In this document: positions 1 through 8,764 of the stretch, piece after piece
Layout of the letters: the number at the start of each line of letters is the position of its first letter
How positions within the stretch are numbered: position 1 is the first letter of the stretch
Origin: Fibrobacter sp.
GTDB lineage: Bacteria > Fibrobacterota > Fibrobacteria > Fibrobacterales > Fibrobacteraceae
DNA length: 64,000 nt
Assembly: GCA_017642335.1 (NCBI GenBank)
Contig: JAGCPF010000063.1
Coordinates: 112,959-176,958 of the forward strand
Direction: 5' to 3'
Notes under the pieces: generated by a model
Database searches by the model: none
What the model was told of the DNA's origin: nothing
Seen by the model: the letters and a program-made list of their open reading frames with translations, nothing else
Made by a program: the position numbers and the translations under genes

Positions 1-197
1 GCCTGCGGAACGGCCTGATATGCCGGTTGCTGTGGTGCCGCCTGTGGCTCAACCTGTGCGTCCGCCTGGGGAACCGCTTCAGGTGCGGCCTGGGTGGCTT
101 GGGGCTGTGTCACGAAGATGGTGTCCTGTGCAAAGGCAGTTTGTCCGATAGCGAGAACGAATAGTGCAAGTATGGCCGGATTCAAAATGCTTTTCAT
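1..197 (-). CDS. Secreted Pro/Gln/Ala-rich protein, N-terminal part only
   Basis: The coding sequence starts at the ATG read from base 197 on the minus strand and runs off the left edge, so only about 65 residues are visible. The first ~23 residues form a signal peptide: MKS, then a hydrophobic stretch, ending in an AFAQ-type signal peptidase I site. The mature part begins DTIFVTQPQ and becomes a low-complexity run of Ala, Pro, Gln and Val. A GAGG ribosome binding site precedes the ATG. It lies 18 bases behind the stop of prmC on the same strand, so it probably ends the prfA-prmC operon. The low-complexity start says nothing about function; the rest would be needed. Confidence 0.7.
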   Translation of the reverse strand, partial: MKSILNPAILALFVLAIGQTAFAQDTIFVTQPQATQAAPEAVPQADAQVEPQAAPQQPAYQAVPQ

Positions 198-215
198 GGG
201 AACCTCGTTCTTTGG

Positions 216-1151
216 CTACTTTGCCTTGTAGCTGACAAAGCGGATGTTGCCGCAGTAGTCCTTGTGGATTCCCTCGAAGTCGAGCCAGGGGTAGTTCCCG
301 GCCTCGTTTTTGAGGACTTCCGCCTGTTCCGAGCCGATTTCGAGGAGGATGGGGGCGCCTGCGGAAAGCTTGCCTTCGGTCTGCTGGAGCAACTTGCGTA
401 CGAGCGTGAGTCCGTCGGGGCCGCCGAACAGTGCGAGTTCCGGGTCGTACTTGTCGACTTCGGGCTGGAGCTTACCCTTCTCCCCGTCGGGGATGTAGGG
501 GAGGTTTGCGATAAGGCAGTCGATTTTTGCCGCCGCGTCGCCTGCGGCGGTTGCCACGGCATCGCCAGTCACGGCGTCCAGCAGGTCGCCCTGTGCAAAT
601 TGCAGGGAGCCCGGACGTTTTTCGCCCGGAGCGCTGCTTTCGCTGGCGGTTGACGATAGTTCGTTTGCTTCCGCGTTTTCGCGGGCAAGCGAAAGGGCTT
701 CTTCCGAAATGTCTGTCGCAAGCACTTTCGCTCCGGCGATTTCCTTCGCGCAGGCGATGGAAATCGCCGCTGTTCCCGTGCCCACCTCGACGATGAACGG
801 GGATTCTACGCCTTTCAGGCGCTCGATCGCCATGTCTACCAGCGACTCCGTCTCGGGGCGCGGGATCAGCGCCCGCGGGTCGCACTTGACAATGTGTCCG
901 CGGAAGCTCGTGTCACCCACGATATGCTGCAGCGGTTCGCGGTTGGCGCGGCGTGCGACCAGCGGCCGGAGCGTATCGAGTTCCGTCGCTGTCAGCGGCT
1001 TTTCGAAATTCAGGTACAGGTCCATACGGCTTTTCATGCCGAGACCGTGACTGATGATGTACTCGGCGTCCAGGCGCGCGTCGGGCACGCCCTTCTTCTC
1101 GAAGAAGACCTTGGTGCGGTTCAGAATTTCAAGTACGGTCATCTGCGGCAT
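216..1151 (-). CDS. prmC: Release factor glutamine methyltransferase PrmC (HemK)
   Basis: SAM-dependent methyltransferase that methylates the glutamine of the GGQ motif in release factors, here presumably the PrfA encoded just upstream in the same operon. The 311 residues show an N-terminal helical domain (about 1-90) containing REPLQHIVGDTSF, then PRPETE, and a Rossmann fold with the SAM loop VEVGTGTAAI. The catalytic motif, normally NPPY, reads NLPY here (ANLPYIP), followed by the expected GPDGL segment. A low-complexity Ser/Ala/Gly insertion sits between the SAM-binding half and the catalytic motif. The start at 1151 has an AGAAGGAAAG ribosome binding site; an ATG three codons later is the alternative. 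The assignment is secure from motifs and from the prfA neighbour. Confidence 0.93.
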   Translation of the reverse strand: MPQMTVLEILNRTKVFFEKKGVPDARLDAEYIISHGLGMKSRMDLYLNFEKPLTATELDTLRPLVARRANREPLQHIVGDTSFRGHIVKCDPRALIPRPETESLVDMAIERLKGVESPFIVEVGTGTAAISIACAKEIAGAKVLATDISEEALSLARENAEANELSSTASESSAPGEKRPGSLQFAQGDLLDAVTGDAVATAAGDAAAKIDCLIANLPYIPDGEKGKLQPEVDKYDPELALFGGPDGLTLVRKLLQQTEGKLSAGAPILLEIGSEQAEVLKNEAGNYPWLDFEGIHKDYCGNIRFVSYKAK

Positions 1152-1173
1152 TGGACTTTCCTTCTAAAAGCGT

Positions 1174-1274
1174 GGATTGCTTCGGGGCGTTGCCCCTCGC
1201 AATGACATCAGATGCTTGTCATTGCGAGGAGCGTTGCAGAGCCTGCCACGAGCAAGGCGTGGTGGCGGCAATCC
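1174..1274. repeat. Imperfect palindromic intergenic repeat between prfA and prmC
   Basis: A 101-base element fills the prfA-prmC gap. Its outer arms are GGATTGC (1174-1180) and GCAATCC (1268-1274). Its inner arms are CGCAATGACA (1198-1207) and TGTCATTGCG (1217-1226), separated by nine bases. A further short palindrome around GGGGCG/CCCCTC lies between them. It resembles the GTCATTGCGAGGAGCG class of dispersed palindromic repeats found in many bacterial genomes. As it lies inside a transcribed operon it would form a long hairpin in the prfA-prmC mRNA. Confidence 0.75.
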
Positions 1275-1275
1275 T

Positions 1276-2343
1276 TTAAGCGTTAAATTTCCCGAGCTTT
1301 TCCTGGGCGTTCGCCATCTGGAGGCCGTTGATGATTTCGTCGAGGTCACCGGTGATGACTTTGTCCAGGTTGTACAGCGTAAGGCCGATGCGGTGGTCGG
1401 TCACGCGGTTCTGCGGGAAGTTGTAGGTGCGGATTTTTGCGCTGCGGTCGCCGGTTCCCACCAGCGCCTTGCGGCTTGCGGCCTCTTCCTTTTCCTTTTT
1501 CGCGATGACCGCGTCAAGGATCTTGGAACGCAGCATTTCCATGGCGTGCAGGCGGTTCTGCAACTGGCTACGCTCGGTCTGGCAGCTCACCACTACGCCT
1601 GTCGGGATATGGGTGAGTCGCACGGCGGAGTCTGTCTTGTTGATGTATTGGCCGCCCGCGCCCGAGGAGCGGTAGGTGTCCATGTGAATGTCGGCTTCGC
1701 GGATTTCCACGTCGACTTCCTCGGCTTCGGGGAGGATGGCGACCGTCGCCGCCGATGTATGCACGCGGCCCTGCGTTTCGGTTTCGGGAACGCGCTGTAC
1801 GCGGTGTACGCCGCTCTCGAACTTTAGAGTTCCGTATACGCTGTCGCCTTCGATGAACACGCGGATTTCCTTGTAGCCGCCCACGGTGCCTTCGCTCGCG
1901 TCCTGCACGGTCATCTTCCAGCCCATGCGGTCGCAGTAGCCACGGTACATGCGGAAAAGGTCGCCGGCAAACAGAGCCGATTCGTCGCCGCCGGTACCGC
2001 CGCGGATTTCGAGCGTCGCGTTGCGGAAATCCCACGGGTCCTTCGGGACCATCAAAATCTGCAGTTCGTCGGTCAGTTCAGGAAGAGCCTTTTCGATTGT
2101 CGCGAGCTCGGTTTTTGCCATTGCGACCATCTCGGGATCGGAATCTCCGAGCGCCATTTTCCATTCTTCCTGGTCATTAAGCATTTGCAGGTATTCCTTG
2201 GCCTTGAGCACGGCCTTTTCGATACCCTTGTACTGCTTGTGGATCTTGTTGTAACGGGCCTGGTCGGCCAAAACGTCGGGATTCCCGAGTTCCGACTCCA
2301 GTTCCTCATATTTTTCAATAAGTTTACGGGCTTTGTCTTTCAT
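1276..2343 (-). CDS. prfA: Peptide chain release factor 1 (RF-1)
   Basis: Class I release factor that recognises UAA and UAG and triggers peptidyl-tRNA hydrolysis on the ribosome. The GGQ motif is present ([19 protein letters not shown]). The codon-recognition loop has the PxT form of RF-1 ([15 protein letters not shown]) rather than the SPF of RF-2. At 355 residues the length is normal. I start it at the ATG at 2343 (MKDKARKL), which matches the family N-terminus; an upstream in-frame start would add twelve atypical residues. The first gene of the prfA-prmC operon, it is followed by a palindromic repeat. Confidence 0.95.
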   Translation of the reverse strand: MKDKARKLIEKYEELESELGNPDVLADQARYNKIHKQYKGIEKAVLKAKEYLQMLNDQEEWKMALGDSDPEMVAMAKTELATIEKALPELTDELQILMVPKDPWDFRNATLEIRGGTGGDESALFAGDLFRMYRGYCDRMGWKMTVQDASEGTVGGYKEIRVFIEGDSVYGTLKFESGVHRVQRVPETETQGRVHTSAATVAILPEAEEVDVEIREADIHMDTYRSSGAGGQYINKTDSAVRLTHIPTGVVVSCQTERSQLQNRLHAMEMLRSKILDAVIAKKEKEEAASRKALVGTGDRSAKIRTYNFPQNRVTDHRIGLTLYNLDKVITGDLDEIINGLQMANAQEKLGKFNA

Positions 2344-2514
2344 CGGGCTAAATTTAGAAATTATGTGGCCCCCCTGCAATAATTCGGGAATAAACAGGGC
2401 CGCTTACGGAGATTGCTGTTTTTTTGGCTTTTTCCCGATATTATCCATATTTTTACATTGCTATGATGCGGTAAATCACGTTTTTTTGGCTTCGGCTACA
2501 ATTGAAAATTTTTT

Positions 2515-2544
2515 TTGAAAGAAAAAATGGAAAAATGATATATA
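2515..2544 (+). promoter_or_regulatory. Probable promoter of the first lipoprotein gene
   Basis: TTGAAA (2515-2520), an 18-base spacer and TATATA (2539-2544) lie about 40 bases before the ATG. The block TATATATTTACA followed by an A/T-rich leader and GAGGTTCTTATG recurs upstream of the paralogous gene at 3766, so the regulatory region seems to have been duplicated with the gene. The exact -10 is ambiguous because the region is an AT run. Confidence 0.4.
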
Positions 2545-2586
2545 TTTACAAATCAGAGATGAAAAACTTTCTTTTTAGAGGTTCTT

Positions 2587-3657
2587 ATGAAAAAACTTAT
2601 TGGATTGCTAGCTACCGGCTCGATCTGCATGCTTGCAGCCTGCTCTAGTGGCGATGATGATAATTCTGTCGTCCCGCCGTCCACCTGGCAGCAGGGAAAC
2701 AATAATAATCAGGTTACTCCGGAATTCTGCCAGACGAGTGTGCCGGGCTCTGTCTTCCAGTATAACCCGCAAACGGGTACGCCGGAGTGCGTATTCCCCA
2801 CGTCCGCCAGCTCCACGCCGGGCTACTCCAATGGAGTTGTTAATCCGGGTGGTGGAATAATTCCGCTGTCTTCTGGTGGTGGAATTATTCCGGTAACAAA
2901 CACTTCTTCCTCTGTTGCGCCGGTTGCGATTGCCAGCAGCAGCTCTGTGTCGGCTCCGGTCACAGCGCGGTCCTCTTCTTCCCAGAGGCCGACAACGACG
3001 ACTCCCACCTCTACGGCAACGACCACTCCTCCTGCGGATGATGGCGATGGCAAGTGGCACCTCGGTCTGTGGGATGGCACGGCCGATGCAAATCAGGTCC
3101 CGACCGGAAACAAGACCGGTGGCTACTGGTATAGCTATACTGACTCTGGCGACAAGGGCAAGTCCTCCTTCACTTGGGCTGTCGATGTGACGGGTGAAAA
3201 TGGCTTTGCCGACCTTATCAAGGAATGCCACGGTATTTGCGGTGAATTCTCACTGATTGTTGGCACCAACCCGTATAAGCCGTACGTCGGTATCGGTTTC
3301 AACTACTCCAAGAGTGCGAACGAAGCCGCCGATGCGACTTCTTCGAGGGGTGTCTGCGTGACCTACAAGTCCGACATCGATATCATTCTGGAAATGGGCC
3401 TGGGCTCCCAGGATTCGAAGATAGGCTATGCCAACCCCTTCGTGCCCCTCCCGGCCTCTACTTCCGCGACGACGGCTGACTTTGGTTGGGGTGAATTTAA
3501 ACAGCCGGATTGGGCCACTGCCGCACAGACCATCTCTAACCCGGAAAAGCAGCTTGTTTCCCTCAAGTTCAAGTTTGCCGGCGATACGGACGGTGAAGAT
3601 GGCGGCTCCGGCACCTTCTCCATCCTGAAGGTCGGTGCTACTGGCCAGTGCAATTAA
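2587..3657 (+). CDS. Ser/Thr-rich lipoprotein, paralogue A of a tandem pair
   Basis: Exported lipoprotein of 356 residues. The signal peptide ends in an LAAC lipobox (Cys about residue 19) with SSGDDD after it; there is no Asp directly after the Cys, so outer-membrane sorting is possible. A short conserved segment (TPEFCQTSVPGSVFQYN) precedes a long Ser/Thr/Pro linker (about 80-150). The C-terminal ~205 residues, starting near GDGKWHLGLWDG, form a globular domain rich in Gly, aromatic residues and Cys. That domain is about 70% identical by eye to the neighbour at 3766. The domain looks like a beta-sandwich of the kind found in carbohydrate-binding modules, but I cannot name a family. A GAGG ribosome binding site precedes the ATG and a hairpin terminator follows. 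Confidence 0.85.
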   Translation: MKKLIGLLATGSICMLAACSSGDDDNSVVPPSTWQQGNNNNQVTPEFCQTSVPGSVFQYNPQTGTPECVFPTSASSTPGYSNGVVNPGGGIIPLSSGGGIIPVTNTSSSVAPVAIASSSSVSAPVTARSSSSQRPTTTTPTSTATTTPPADDGDGKWHLGLWDGTADANQVPTGNKTGGYWYSYTDSGDKGKSSFTWAVDVTGENGFADLIKECHGICGEFSLIVGTNPYKPYVGIGFNYSKSANEAADATSSRGVCVTYKSDIDIILEMGLGSQDSKIGYANPFVPLPASTSATTADFGWGEFKQPDWATAAQTISNPEKQLVSLKFKFAGDTDGEDGGSGTFSILKVGATGQCN

Positions 3658-3683
3658 GTTGCCTTTTAGGATAAACAATTGTA

Positions 3684-3713
3684 AAAAGGACATCCTACGG
3701 GGTGTCTTTTTTG
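3684..3713 (+). terminator. Rho-independent terminator after lipoprotein A
   Basis: The stem AAAGGACATCC / GGGTGTCTTT with a TACG loop is followed by a T tract, so each lipoprotein gene of the tandem pair has its own terminator. Confidence 0.8.
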
Positions 3714-3765
3714 TATTTATTTATATATTTACACATCATTGAAAAAAATCACTTTTGAGGTTCTT

Positions 3766-4764
3766 ATGAAAAAACTTATAGGTCTGCTGGCAACAAGTTC
3801 CCTGCTTATGCTTGCTGCTTGCTCTGAAGATAACAATTCTCCCGCAGCTCCGGCGAATAGCGCCGGCAGCAGCCAGATTACTCCGGAATTCTGCCAGGCC
3901 AACGTGCCGGGCTCTGTGTTCCAGTATAACGCGCTGACGGGTGCGCCTGAATGCGCTGTTCCCACGCTGTCTTCTTCTAGCCTTGCTCCGATCCAGACGA
4001 CGTCTTCTTCTATGCAGGTTCCTGTGGCTGAATCTTCTTCTTCCGCTCCGGCTCCTTTAGCCCAGAGCAGCAGCTCTGTGGCGCCTTCGGCTCCGTCGTC
4101 CTCGGCTCCGGCTCCGGCTTCGTCCGCTCCCGCTGCTGATGAAGGCGATGGCACGTTCAAGCTCGGCCTGTGGGATGGCACTGCCGGTGATGCTCAGGTC
4201 CCGACCGGAAACACGACCGGTGGCTACTGGTACAGCTACACGGACAAGGGCGACAAGGGTCTGTCGACTCTCACCTGGGATGCTGCTGACGATGGTACGT
4301 CTGCCGATGGCCTTGTTCCTGTTATCACGGAATGCGGTGGTCTCTGCGGCTCGTTCGACTTGCTTGTCGGCTCCAACCCGTACAAGCCGTACGTCGGTAT
4401 CGGGTTCAACTACTCCAAGAGCGCCAACGAAGTGGCCGATGCTACTGCCAGCAAGGGTGTCTGCGTGACCTACACGTCCGATATCGCAATCATCCTCGAA
4501 ATGGGCCTGGGTGCTCAGGATTCGAAGATTGGCTATGCCAACCCGTTCGTGACGCTGCCTCCTGCAACTTCCCCGACGACAAAGGACTTTACGTGGGCTC
4601 AATTCGAACAGCCGAGTTGGGCCTCTGCCGCTCAGACTGTCACCAATCCGGAACAGGCACTTGCTTCTCTCAAGTTCAAGTTTGCCGGCGAAAAGGATAG
4701 TACGGACGGCGGTTCTGGAAAGTTCAAGATCATGAAGGTCGGTGCACCCAATCAGTGCAACTAA
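3766..4764 (+). CDS. Ser/Pro-rich lipoprotein, paralogue B of a tandem pair
   Basis: Lipoprotein of 332 residues and a diverged copy of the gene at 2587. It has the same signal peptide (MKKLIGLLAT...LMLAAC), the same TPEFCQANVPGSVFQYN block, a Ser/Ala/Pro linker (about 70-125), and the same C-terminal domain from EGDGTFKLGLWDG to the end, with conserved Cys pairs in ECGGLCG and KGVCVTY. The linker is the most diverged part. I chose the ATG at 3766 because GAGGTTCTTATG matches the sibling exactly; an in-frame start nine codons upstream lacks a ribosome binding site. It has its own upstream AT-rich leader and its own terminator. Function unknown; a cell-surface binding role is only inference. 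Confidence 0.85.
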   Translation: MKKLIGLLATSSLLMLAACSEDNNSPAAPANSAGSSQITPEFCQANVPGSVFQYNALTGAPECAVPTLSSSSLAPIQTTSSSMQVPVAESSSSAPAPLAQSSSSVAPSAPSSSAPAPASSAPAADEGDGTFKLGLWDGTAGDAQVPTGNTTGGYWYSYTDKGDKGLSTLTWDAADDGTSADGLVPVITECGGLCGSFDLLVGSNPYKPYVGIGFNYSKSANEVADATASKGVCVTYTSDIAIILEMGLGAQDSKIGYANPFVTLPPATSPTTKDFTWAQFEQPSWASAAQTVTNPEQALASLKFKFAGEKDSTDGGSGKFKIMKVGAPNQCN

Positions 4765-4788
4765 TTTCCTGAAACGGATTTTATAGGA

Positions 4789-4820
4789 ATGGCGTCCTTC
4801 GGGGCGCCGTTTCTTTTTTA
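4789..4820 (+). terminator. Rho-independent terminator after lipoprotein B
   Basis: The stem GGCGTCC (4791-4797) / GGGCGCC (4802-4808) with a TTCG tetraloop is followed by GTTTCTTTTTT. Confidence 0.85.
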
Positions 4821-4861
4821 TACTATGTTTGTTCTGTCTGTGACTAACCCGGCCCAGAAAT

Positions 4862-5644
4862 ATGCTCGTTGAACCGATTGGCTTTTTTTACGGCGATGCC
4901 GTCTACAAGTACGACGCCCCGAGGCAGGGGCGCCTGTTTGCGGGGCATCCCGGGCGGATCGAACTTGCACGCGGGAAGAACTTCGAGACGGCGCTCCGCG
5001 ACCTTGATGGGTTTGAGCGGCTGTGGGTCATTTTCCAGTTTCACGAGAACGAGGGCTGGAGGCCTACAACCCGTCCGCCGGTCCCTGCCGAGGGGCGTGA
5101 CCGCGTGGGTACTTTCGCGAGCCGCAGCCCCTACCGGCCCAACCCGATCGGCCTTAGTTGTGTGCGCCTCTTGCGCGTGGATGGGCTCGTGCTGCATGTC
5201 GACGAGGCCGACTTGCTGAACGGGACTCCCGTGCTCGACATAAAGCCGTACATCCCGATGGCGGATGCGTTCCCGGATGCCCGTGCCGGCTGGGTGGAAG
5301 CCCAGGCCCATGACTTGTGGAGCGTCTCGGCGGTCGCCAGGTTCGCCGAACAGAACGCCTGGATTGCGGAACGGTCCCCCTTTGACCTGTTCAGTTTTGC
5401 CCATGTACAGTTGTCGCATGGCCCGTTCGACGATACCCGCCGCCGCCTTTCGGTCAATCGTGATTCATCGACCGGAATGCTTGCGTACCGGACGTTCCGG
5501 ATTTTCTTCTCCTTCGATAGTGCCGTCCGCACGATTCAGTTGGATCGCGTCGAGTCGGGGTATACTTTGTCCGAACTGGAAAACCCGGACGACCGCTACG
5601 GCGACAAACAACTTCACCGCGATTTTGTGGCGTTATGGCAATAA
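4862..5644 (+). CDS. trmO: tRNA (t6A37) N6-methyltransferase TrmO (TsaA/YaeB family)
   Basis: Member of the TrmO family, which adds a methyl group to t6A37 of certain tRNAs using SAM. The N-terminal domain shows PIGFFYGD, the PGRIEL segment, GFERLWVIFQFHEN, and the signature TFASRSPYRPNPIGLS. LNGTPVLDIKPYIP follows and matches the family. A C-terminal domain from about residue 165 to 260 is also present, as in the E. coli protein, so this is the two-domain form (260 residues). It stands alone on the plus strand behind the lipoprotein pair. Confidence 0.9.
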   Translation: MLVEPIGFFYGDAVYKYDAPRQGRLFAGHPGRIELARGKNFETALRDLDGFERLWVIFQFHENEGWRPTTRPPVPAEGRDRVGTFASRSPYRPNPIGLSCVRLLRVDGLVLHVDEADLLNGTPVLDIKPYIPMADAFPDARAGWVEAQAHDLWSVSAVARFAEQNAWIAERSPFDLFSFAHVQLSHGPFDDTRRRLSVNRDSSTGMLAYRTFRIFFSFDSAVRTIQLDRVESGYTLSELENPDDRYGDKQLHRDFVALWQ

Positions 5645-5755
5645 AAGCGTAAAAAGCGTGCTTTTTGCCACAGAAAATGGTCACTTTTGGCGAAAAAATG
5701 CCAAATAGTGATTTTTTTTTGTTCCAAAGGTAAATATTAAAGGTAATTTAGGAAA

Positions 5756-8700
5756 TTGAACGAGTTTTGTATGAATTTCGTAATATCGACAGTTTCCCTT
5801 TGCCTGATATGCGTCCTGGTCGTCCTGACTGTGGCTGTGGCCGTGGCGTGCTTTAAAAGGAAAAATGCGATGGCCCGGAGCCTCGGGGTGTCGGGTATTG
5901 CCTGCTGTGTTGCCGTTGTCAGCTATTTCTTTGCGATGAGGTCGTCTTCCGAGATATGCCTCTCTATAGGGACGACGTTCTACTTGATTAGCGTGGATGT
6001 CGCGTTGGTCTGTTTCCTGTCGTTTGTGCTGCTCTTTTCGAAGTTTTCGGATGACCCTTGGAAGGTCGGGTTCGTGCGCGTCGCCATTTTTTATGTGTGC
6101 TTCGAGACAATGGTCTATTTCGTAAACATCTTCTACCCAATCGCCATTGATTTCCCTGTCGGCGGTGCTGCTGCACACGGACCTTTTGATCGGGTGACCG
6201 TGCTGTATTGGGCACATGTGGTTTTCCGTTATGCTCTGATTGTCGCCATACTGGTCGTGCTTTTCCGGCAGTCGCTGCGTATTCCGAAGCAGTTCGGGCG
6301 CCAGTACATTGTCGCTACGTCGGTGCTTGCGGTTATCCTTGCCGTAAATATCTACGGAGACGGCTTCGGTAACGGGTTGTTCGACTACAGCATTGTCGCC
6401 TACTGCATCATGGTGCTGTTCATGTTCTGGTACGCCTACAAGTATTCAGTTCCCGAGATGCTCAATGCGTTCAAGACGAACATTTTTGACAACATTGAGC
6501 AGGCGATAGTCCTTTTTGATTACAGCGGTCGGATGGTCCTCCGGAATGAACGCGCCTTGCAGATGTTTTCCAACATCAAGCTAGACGAGAACCTTGACCA
6601 GGCGGCATTCGTGAAGGCTTGCAACATCACGTTCGACTTGGAAACCGGAACGGACGTGTTTTCGTTCCAGTGCAACGTGAAACCGGAATCTGTTACCATC
6701 CCGCTTCGCTGCAATTTCCGCCGCATGCGTGACCGTTTCGATAAGGTGCTCGGGACTTTGTTTGTTTTTTCGGATGCGGTTTTGGAGACCGACAATCTGA
6801 CGAGTTTTCAGGATTGGGAGAGTTTCAAGCTCTTTGCCACGAACAACAAGCATGCCTTCACGTACCCGATGATGGCCGTGGTTTGCGACATCAACAACCT
6901 TTCCGTAATCAATAGCGTCCGTGGTCACAATGCCGGAGACCGTATCATGCGCGACTTCGCCAAGTCCATGAAGGAAAACTTTCCGCAGGGGACTTACTTT
7001 GTGCGTGGCCTCGAGGCGGAGCTGATTGCCCTGAGCTATGGAATGAATCCGCTACAGGTGTCGGACTGCATCGATAACATCCGCGCCAATTTTGATGTGA
7101 AGTTCTTGTATGCCATCGAAGAGGCGACGGAGTGGACTCCCGATATCATGGCCGCTATCGAGTCGGCACGGCACGGGCTACGGCAAAAGAAACTGCTCGA
7201 CAAGGACACGATGCATTCGGAAATGCTCGCATCGCTGGTCAAGTCCCTGCAAAAGTGCGATAGCGATATGGAAGCGCGAGTGCGGCGTACCCAGAAGATG
7301 TGCGAGTCGCTGGGACGCAGGATTGGCCTTACCGACCGGCAACAGAGCGACCTCTCGCTGTTGTGCCTTTTGTACGACGTCGGCAAGATTGCCATTCCGA
7401 TGGAAATCCTGAACAAGCCGGGCAAGCTGACCGACAGGGAATGGAAAGTCATGCAAGGCCATGTTGAGAAGGGCTTCCAGATTGCCAAAAGTTCCAAGGA
7501 CCTTGCTGGTGTTGCCGACCTGATTCGCCACCACCATGAACGTTGGGACGGAAAGGGTTATCCCGATGGGCTGAGTCGCGAAAGCATCCCGCTGCTGTCC
7601 CGCGTAATCTGCGTGGTCGATTCCTTCGATGCAATGGTTAACGACAGGCCTTATCGCAAGGGAATGTCGGCCGATTCCGCAATGACTGAACTCATGCGGT
7701 GTGCCGGTTCGCAGTTTGATCCGTTCCTCGTTTCGGAATTCCTGCCGATTTGCCAGATGTTCGTGCCGGCGAAACGTGAGGATGGAGCCGGGCACGACGT
7801 TCCTTTGTCTGGCGACTTGGCTTCACAGGGAGGGCGCGATAGGGAAGTCAAGATCGGGCATGTGCACGGGCTTTGCTATAGCCGTTATGCCGTTGATTCG
7901 GAATTGAAGATTGTCGAGGTCGATGACAACTTTGAAAAATTGACGGGTTATAGCCGCGAAGATGTTGCCCAGCAGAAACTGAGCCTGAACGAGCTTATTC
8001 CCCAGGAAGACATTACCGAATTCCTGTGCCTTGCGACGGGTTCCATAGCCAATCGACAGGAAGTTTGTTGTGAACATAGGATAACTTGCAAAGATGGCGG
8101 GATGATTTACGTGTTCTGCTATGGCTGGACAATCTATGGTGCGGATTTGAATGCAAAACGGACTGAACTTGTTATCACGAATAGCTCCGACAGCTATGCG
8201 ATGAAGGCTTTCGCCAGAGAGGAAAAAGAAAAGTCGGGTGCCCAGCTGCGCCGTTGGGAGGAATCGTTCCGTCGGGACTCGTTGACGGACCTGTTGAACC
8301 ATGCGGCGTTCCGCAACGATGTGGAACAAAAACTGCTCGAGAAGGGCGTCCGCACGATGTTCCTGATGCTCGATCTCGACAAGTTTAAGGAATACAACGA
8401 TTCGTTCGGACACCATGCCGGTGACGAGTTGCTGGTGTCTGTCGCAAATGCGCTGCGCCATGCCTTGCGCGGGACGGACTTGCCCTGCCGTATGGGCGGT
8501 GATGAGTTTGCGGCGGCGCTGTTCTTTGAAAAAGGACACGATACGGTCTTTATGACCATGAGGGCGCAACAGATTTTTGATAGAATCCTTTCGGCGATGA
8601 TGTCGGGCGAACATCCGGTAAGCCTGTCGATGGGCGTTGCCATCGCGGATGACGAACTATGTTCGTTTAACAAACTCTACGAGGCTGCCGACAAGGCGCT

Positions 8701-8764
8701 ATATGTTTCGAAGGAAAATGGCCGCGGAAAAATGTCCGTGTATAGCGACAGTGCTCATGCTTGA
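5756..8764 (+). CDS. Composite cyclic-di-GMP protein: 7TM-PAS-degenerate GGDEF-HD-GYP-PAS-GGDEF
   Basis: Large membrane-bound protein that seems to combine synthesis and breakdown modules for cyclic-di-GMP. Residues 1-230 hold about seven hydrophobic helices, like the 7TM sensor region of some histidine kinases. A PAS-like stretch covers about 240-340. A GGDEF-like fold (about 350-490) has lost its signature: VRGLEAELIAL replaces RxGGDEFxxL. The HD-GYP domain (about 510-690) keeps ILNKPGKLTDREW, HHHERWDGKGYPDGL and NDRPYRKG, but its HD dyad reads YD (LLYDVGKIAIP, near residue 540). A second PAS covers about 710-820. The C-terminal GGDEF domain (about 835-1000) is intact, with MGGDEF near residue 913. 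The start is either TTG at 5756 or ATG at 5771. Its last ten bases overlap the convergent Nudix gene. Active synthesis from the last domain is likely; hydrolysis is doubtful. Confidence 0.88.
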   Translation: MNEFCMNFVISTVSLCLICVLVVLTVAVAVACFKRKNAMARSLGVSGIACCVAVVSYFFAMRSSSEICLSIGTTFYLISVDVALVCFLSFVLLFSKFSDDPWKVGFVRVAIFYVCFETMVYFVNIFYPIAIDFPVGGAAAHGPFDRVTVLYWAHVVFRYALIVAILVVLFRQSLRIPKQFGRQYIVATSVLAVILAVNIYGDGFGNGLFDYSIVAYCIMVLFMFWYAYKYSVPEMLNAFKTNIFDNIEQAIVLFDYSGRMVLRNERALQMFSNIKLDENLDQAAFVKACNITFDLETGTDVFSFQCNVKPESVTIPLRCNFRRMRDRFDKVLGTLFVFSDAVLETDNLTSFQDWESFKLFATNNKHAFTYPMMAVVCDINNLSVINSVRGHNAGDRIMRDFAKSMKENFPQGTYFVRGLEAELIALSYGMNPLQVSDCIDNIRANFDVKFLYAIEEATEWTPDIMAAIESARHGLRQKKLLDKDTMHSEMLASLVKSLQKCDSDMEARVRRTQKMCESLGRRIGLTDRQQSDLSLLCLLYDVGKIAIPMEILNKPGKLTDREWKVMQGHVEKGFQIAKSSKDLAGVADLIRHHHERWDGKGYPDGLSRESIPLLSRVICVVDSFDAMVNDRPYRKGMSADSAMTELMRCAGSQFDPFLVSEFLPICQMFVPAKREDGAGHDVPLSGDLASQGGRDREVKIGHVHGLCYSRYAVDSELKIVEVDDNFEKLTGYSREDVAQQKLSLNELIPQEDITEFLCLATGSIANRQEVCCEHRITCKDGGMIYVFCYGWTIYGADLNAKRTELVITNSSDSYAMKAFAREEKEKSGAQLRRWEESFRRDSLTDLLNHAAFRNDVEQKLLEKGVRTMFLMLDLDKFKEYNDSFGHHAGDELLVSVANALRHALRGTDLPCRMGGDEFAAALFFEKGHDTVFMTMRAQQIFDRILSAMMSGEHPVSLSMGVAIADDELCSFNKLYEAADKALYVSKENGRGKMSVYSDSAHA

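Noticed and set aside
5650..5670. Terminator after trmO (AAAAAGCGTGCTTTTT)
   Set aside because: The stem is mostly A-T pairs with only two G-C pairs, so it is too weak to claim.
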